Both the position numbers and the translations under genes were made by a program. Below, piece after piece: positions 59,678 to 64,000 of a DNA stretch of 64,000 nt (its first letter is position 1; every line of letters starts with the position of its first letter). This DNA comes from REEB506 sp040381035 (lineage in GTDB: Bacteria; Pseudomonadota; Alphaproteobacteria; Caulobacterales; Aquidulcibacteraceae), in assembly GCA_040381035.1 (NCBI GenBank), contig JBEIHY010000005.1, positions 1-64,000 on the forward strand, read 5' to 3'. The notes under the pieces were generated by a model. It worked only from the letters and a program-made list of their open reading frames with translations. It was not told the DNA's origin and did not search any database.

Positions 59678-60570
59678 GCCGCCTCCAGCACTTCAATCAA
59701 TTCGCCCGCCGCCCCGCGTTGGAGCGACGCCGCCTGATCGCCGGCCGCACACGGCGTGGCGAAGCGGTGGCTCGCACGCGGGCCGCCGCGGAAGGAGACG
59801 ATCGCCATGCCGGGGGGCAGATCACCCTCAGGAACCGGGCGGGCGGCGCACTGCGGCGGGTATTCATCAAGCTCCACATGCGTCCCGGCGCCAAGCGCCA
59901 CGAGCGCGTGGGCGTGCGGGGTTTCCGGATCAAGCCCATTGGCCCTGGAAAGGACCCGCACTGGCGTGGCAACGGGGGGATCGAAGGCATTGCCGAAACC
60001 GCGGTAGACGCCCAGCATCCGCGCAAGGTCCGGCCCGCCGGCGACGGCGATGAAGACGCGGTCCACGGGTTCGCGCGCCTGCGCCAGATCCAGGCCGTGA
60101 CCCTCCCCGGTGCGGGTGAAATAGAGGCATTCGCCTGCCGGGCCGAGCGCTTGCATGGCGCGGATCATCGGGAAGCGGGTAAGGCTCATCGGCGGGCCGA
60201 TCACCTGGAACGCCTCATCCTCGGCGCAGGCGCGGGCCATAGCGTCGGGATCGGCGACGAGGAATTCGGCGCAGTTCCAGCCCCAACTGGTCAAGGCGCG
60301 CCAGCCGGCCGCATGCGGGCGGGCGATAAAGCGCAATTCGGCTTCGACGCGCGGACGCGCCAAGATGACAAACTCCGCCCCCTCCGCCCGCGGGGCGCCC
60401 CATCCGCGAGCGGCTTCAGCGCCCAGTCGGCCCACCCGCACGGGTGTGAAACCAAGCACGCGGCCATAAGCGGCGATGATGGGGCCGAGATCCGCCACCA
60501 CATGCGTCACCGCCGAGATGGCCCCCAAGGTCCGTACTGATGGCGACAAGGTCTCCGCAGCCGACTGCAA
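59674..60570 (-). CDS. VOC superfamily protein, multi-module
   Basis: The 298-aa protein has vicinal-oxygen-chelate-like modules: ISAVTHVVADLGPIIAAYGRVLGFTPV (His23 as candidate metal ligand), NCAEFLVADPDAM and GECLYFTRTGEG (candidate Glu), and VDRVFIAVAGGPDLARMLGVYRGFGN with HVELDEYP. It looks like a dioxygenase, lyase or epimerase fold with at least three modules. It is the first gene of the VOC-methyltransferase-unknown-cupin unit, behind a 134-base region that could carry the promoter. Confidence 0.75.
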   Translation of the reverse strand: MQSAAETLSPSVRTLGAISAVTHVVADLGPIIAAYGRVLGFTPVRVGRLGAEAARGWGAPRAEGAEFVILARPRVEAELRFIARPHAAGWRALTSWGWNCAEFLVADPDAMARACAEDEAFQVIGPPMSLTRFPMIRAMQALGPAGECLYFTRTGEGHGLDLAQAREPVDRVFIAVAGGPDLARMLGVYRGFGNAFDPPVATPVRVLSRANGLDPETPHAHALVALGAGTHVELDEYPPQCAARPVPEGDLPPGMAIVSFRGGPRASHRFATPCAAGDQAASLQRGAAGELIEVLEAA

Positions 60571-60680
60571 TCGCCTACCCCTGAACGAGCCGGGCCGGAT
60601 GCGCCCACAGCACTTGTACTATTTCGCAGACAAGCTCCCGCGCCAACCGAAATCCGCCGAGCTTTATGCAGATCTTTCGC

Positions 60681-60700
60681 CTGTGATCCAAATGACACAG
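60681..60700. repeat. Short dyad CTGTG-N10-CACAG upstream of the VOC operon
   Basis: CTGTG (60681-60685) and CACAG (60696-60700) form a 5-bp inverted repeat in the 134-base region between the ABC binding-protein stop and the VOC start, about 110 bases upstream of the latter. It resembles a CRP-type dyad but with the wrong spacing. It is a weak operator candidate, listed because the region is otherwise featureless. Confidence 0.2.
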
Positions 60701-60704
60701 TGAA

Positions 60705-62194
60705 CTACACGATCACGTCCTCATAGGCCGGCGCCCGCGAAACCAGCCGCACGCCGGAAAGACCGCGCCGGAAGGCCCAGATGTCGATCTGCTCAACCAA
60801 AAACAGCGCCGGCGCTGTCTCATGAAAGGCCCGGGCAAGGCGCTGCAGCGCGGCGAGGCGCGCTGGCCCTTCGGCGGCTTCCACCGCTTGAAAGAGCGGC
60901 ATCATCGCCTTGTCGCAAAAATAGGGATTGGGCTTCTTGCAGGAGAAGTTCTCCATCGGGCGGATCGCATCATTGAAGGCGGCGGCGTTCCAGGCCATGC
61001 CGGCCGCATCCGTGCGCCAGCGTCCGCTGACGAACTGGGCGAGCCAATCGCTGAAGGTGATGGCGCGCAAATCCACATCGATCCCCACCCTGCGCAGATC
61101 AGAGGCCGCCGCCTGATAGATCTGGGTGTCTGCCGGCAGGGCGTTGGGCACCACGGCGATAGAAAGGGGAAAGCCGCGCGCAAAGCCCGCCTGCGCCAGC
61201 AGCGCCTTCGCGGCGGCGGGATCGTAGGGAAAGGCGGCGATGGCGGGATCGTGGCCGAAGGTGATGTGGGCGGCAGGCTGGCCGGCGGGACGGCTCAAAC
61301 CGCGCAGCAGGATCCCAGCCAGCGCGGCCTTATCCACCGCCAGGTTCAACGCCCGGCGCACCCGCACATCGCGCAGCGGCGAAGACGGCCGGCCTTCGGT
61401 GATGAAGCCGAAGGACATGACCTGCATCGCCGGCGCAATGACATGGCGATAGCCCCGCGCCGTGAGCAGATCCAGATCATCGATCCCCACCATCGCAAGA
61501 TCGACATCGCCGGACATCAGCGCCTGCACCCGCGCCGGCGTTTCCGGCAATTCGTAGAGCGAAAGCCGGGGTGTGCGCGCCGGGCGGAAAGCATGGGGAT
61601 TTGCGAGCATGTCGGCGCGACGCGTTGTCTGGCCCCAATCGCGGATGCGATAGGGCCCGGAGCCTTCGGGTTTCAGGGCGAAACCGGATGGCCCCAGTTG
61701 CGCCCACGCGCGCGGCGCCACGATCGCCAGGGTGGCGAGGCGCTGGGGCAGGATCGAATCGGGTTGCGTCGTGGTGAGATCAAGCGTCGCCGCATCACGC
61801 ACCGTGGCGCCCACAATGGCGCGAAACCGCGCGCCCATCAGCGTGGCCCGGCCAGGCGCCGTGGCAAGCCATTGGAACGTGGCGGCCGCAGCGGCCGCAT
61901 CGAACGGTTCGCCATTGCTGAACCGCACGTCCGGCCGCATCGTGAAGCGCCAGACCGTGGGATCCACCCGCCGCCAGGACAGCGCCAGGGAGGGCCCGAC
62001 GGTGAAATCCCCTTGCAGGCGCGTCAGCCCGTCGAACAGGGCGTTCCAGCTGTAGGCATTGGGCGTTCCGTCGGCGAGGAAGGGATTGCCCCAGGGGCTT
62101 GGCAATTGATTGATGGCGCAGCGCAGGACGGTGTTGGGCGCGGCTCCGGCAAGGAGCGGGGCGAGCCCAGCGCCCAGGACGGTCCGACGACGGA

Positions 62195-62198
<4 letters not shown>
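60705..62198 (-). CDS. ABC transporter substrate-binding protein (family 5, peptide/nickel type)
   Basis: The 497-aa periplasmic binding protein has an N-terminal signal with an RRRTVLGAGLAPLLAGA twin-arginine-like region (residues 3-19), no lipobox, then NAYSWNALFDGLTRLQGDF and WRFTMRPDVRFSNGEPFDAAAAAATFQWLA, the SBP_bac_5 pattern. It continues with LNLAVDKAALAGILLRGLSRPAGQ near 279 and AVDYDP-like FPYDPAAAKALLAQAGFARGFPL. The family binds oligopeptides, glutathione, opines or other polar organic compounds. It is coupled to the ATPase genes upstream. The ligand is unknown. Confidence 0.9.
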
Positions 62199-62952
<754 letters not shown>

Positions 62953-62956
<4 letters not shown>

Positions 62957-63912
62957 GGCCCCGCCTCTATCGGATGATGGCACGCCGCCGCGCGCCCGGC
63001 ATGCGCAGACAGAAGCGGGGCGACATCCCGGCACACCACCTGTGCGCGCAGGCAGCGCGGCGCAAAGCGGCAGCCGGGCGAAGGCTCCGCCGCACTTGGC
63101 GCCGCCCCCGGGATCGGCGCCGGGGGATCGACTGCGCCGATGCGGGGCTGGGCGTCAAGGAGGGCGCGCAAATAGGGATGGGCCGGCGCGGAGAACAGAT
63201 CCTTCAACGGCCCCAGCTCCACCAGCAGCCCGCCATACATCACGCCGATCCGAGTACAGATCCGCGCCGCGGCGAAGAGATCATGGGTGACCACCAAGGT
63301 TGCGCGTGCAGCGGCGCCGGCGGCCAGGCAATCCAGCACGCCGAGGCGGGCGGTGGGATCAAGCGCAGTGGTCGGTTCATCGGCGATCAGCACGCGGGGA
63401 TCGTTCACCCGCGCCAGCGCGATCAGCGCCCGCTGCCGCTGGCCGCCGGACAATTCATGAGGAAAGCGCCGCGCCAGGACTGCGGGCTGCGCCAAACCGA
63501 CCGCGTCCAAAGCGGCCACGGCGCGGGCGCGCGCAGCCGGCCAGGGCAAGACGTGATGGGCCCGCACGGCCTCCGCGATCACATCGCCCAGCCGGCGCAA
63601 GGGATTGAGGCTCGCGAAGGGATCCTGGAACACCATGGCGATGCCCGGCCCTCGCAGCCGCCGCCATGCCGGCCCCGAAAGGCCGGCCAAGTCTTCCCCA
63701 TCGAGGCGAACACGACCGCCGGCCAGCACGATCCCCTCTGGAAGCATCCCCGCGATCGCGCGCATCAGGAGGGACTTTCCCGATCCGGATTCTCCCACGA
63801 TGCCGAGGATCTCGCCATCCGCAACCGTGAACGAGACGCCATGTAAGAGACGCGCGCCGTCGCTGCGGCGCGCAAGCGCGAGGTCCTCAACGCTGAGGCG
63901 TGGCAAGCCCAT
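62953..63912 (-). CDS. Oligopeptide-type ABC transporter ATP-binding protein (OppD/DppD-like)
   Basis: The 319-aa ATPase has Walker A GESGSGKS near residue 38, Q-loop FQDPFASLNPLRRLGD, the signature LSGGQRQRALIALA, Walker B LIADEPTTALDPTARL and VVTHDLFAA, and a C-terminal oligo_HPY-type tail with a cysteine cluster (GCRFAPRCLRAQVVCRD) that binds an Fe-S cluster in family members. The ATG at 63912 overlaps the permease stop by one base (TGATG). It forms the heterodimeric motor with the second ATPase. Confidence 0.91.
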
Positions 63913-64000
63913 CACCGCCCCCTCCCTGCCCGGGCCGCAAGCCCCTCCCCGATCAGCGTCGCCGCCAGAACTGCGAGCACCATGGCCGCCGCCGGCGCCA
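63912..64000 (-). CDS. ABC transporter permease, C-terminal fragment (OppC/DppC-like), cut by the window edge
   Basis: Only the last ~28 residues are visible: MVLAVLAATLIGEGLAARAGRGR before the TGA at 63912-63914. A hydrophobic helix ending L-x-G-x-G-L is typical of the DppC/OppC C-terminus. The order permease, DppD-like, DppF-like, binding protein fits a peptide/nickel-type importer operon; the other permease should lie further right. Confidence 0.75.
   Translation of the reverse strand, partial: APAAAMVLAVLAATLIGEGLAARAGRGR

Noticed and set aside
60681..60700. CRP binding site
   Set aside because: The half-sites TGTGT/TCACA are 8 rather than 6 bases apart; kept only as a weak dyad.

Overview
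This 64 kb window is high-GC chromosomal DNA of an alphaproteobacterium, most likely from the Caulobacterales/Hyphomonadaceae side of the class. The evidence is gene content: dusB-ntrB-ntrC-ntrY-ntrX-dat-hfq-hflX runs as one block, with mazG converging on its end; ispD and ispF are fused; there is a PopA-like degenerate GGDEF protein; and NtrC lacks the sigma-54 contact loop. No insertion sequence, CRISPR array, phage gene, rRNA or replication origin was seen.

Layout. 1-1167: two truncated gene remnants beside the 3' end of a tRNA-Phe(GAA). 1301-6147 (minus): a four-gene stress/lipid operon (photolyase, FAD oxidoreductase, DUF1365 protein, cyclopropane-fatty-acid-type methyltransferase), preceded by a near-consensus ECF sigma (RpoE/ChrR-type) promoter that would give a leaderless mRNA. 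6256-12908: hldD, then an acyl-CoA-like group (HMG-CoA-synthase-like protein fused to an OB domain, a frameshifted RidA gene, an SCP-x thiolase), a BaiN/HI0933-type flavoprotein, and a DUF6285 protein with a phosphotransferase. 12947-20761: recG, sdhE, mfd, a DsbA-family protein and the PopA-like protein. 20902-25685: SDR, CaiB-type CoA transferase/racemase, histidine phosphatase, VOC protein and an unknown polytopic membrane protein. 25734-31271: gltX, LOG protein, Atm1-type ABC exporter, pncC, ispDF. 31350-41854: the nitrogen/RNA block. 42090-47756 (minus): MBL hydrolase, TatD, holB, tmk, D-Ala-D-Ala carboxypeptidase, rlpA.

48173-64000 is different in character and looks like an accessory uptake-and-catabolism locus. 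It holds a Tat-exported molybdenum hydroxylase with its 2Fe-2S subunit, an aldehyde dehydrogenase with a GntR/UTRA regulator, an Asp/Glu-racemase-superfamily protein, a class A flavin monooxygenase, a TonB-dependent receptor, a translationally coupled four-gene module (VOC, methyltransferase, 96-aa unknown, double-cupin), and an oligopeptide-type ABC importer that runs off the window end. Together these suggest import and oxidation of an aromatic or N-heteroaromatic compound. The substrate cannot be read from the sequence, and I do not recognise the combination as a described pathway. It is the best candidate here for a new system.

Limits: all family calls were made by eye from translated sequence and motif recognition. 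Start codons were chosen from overlaps, Shine-Dalgarno-like sequences and conserved N-termini. Promoter and operator calls are tentative.
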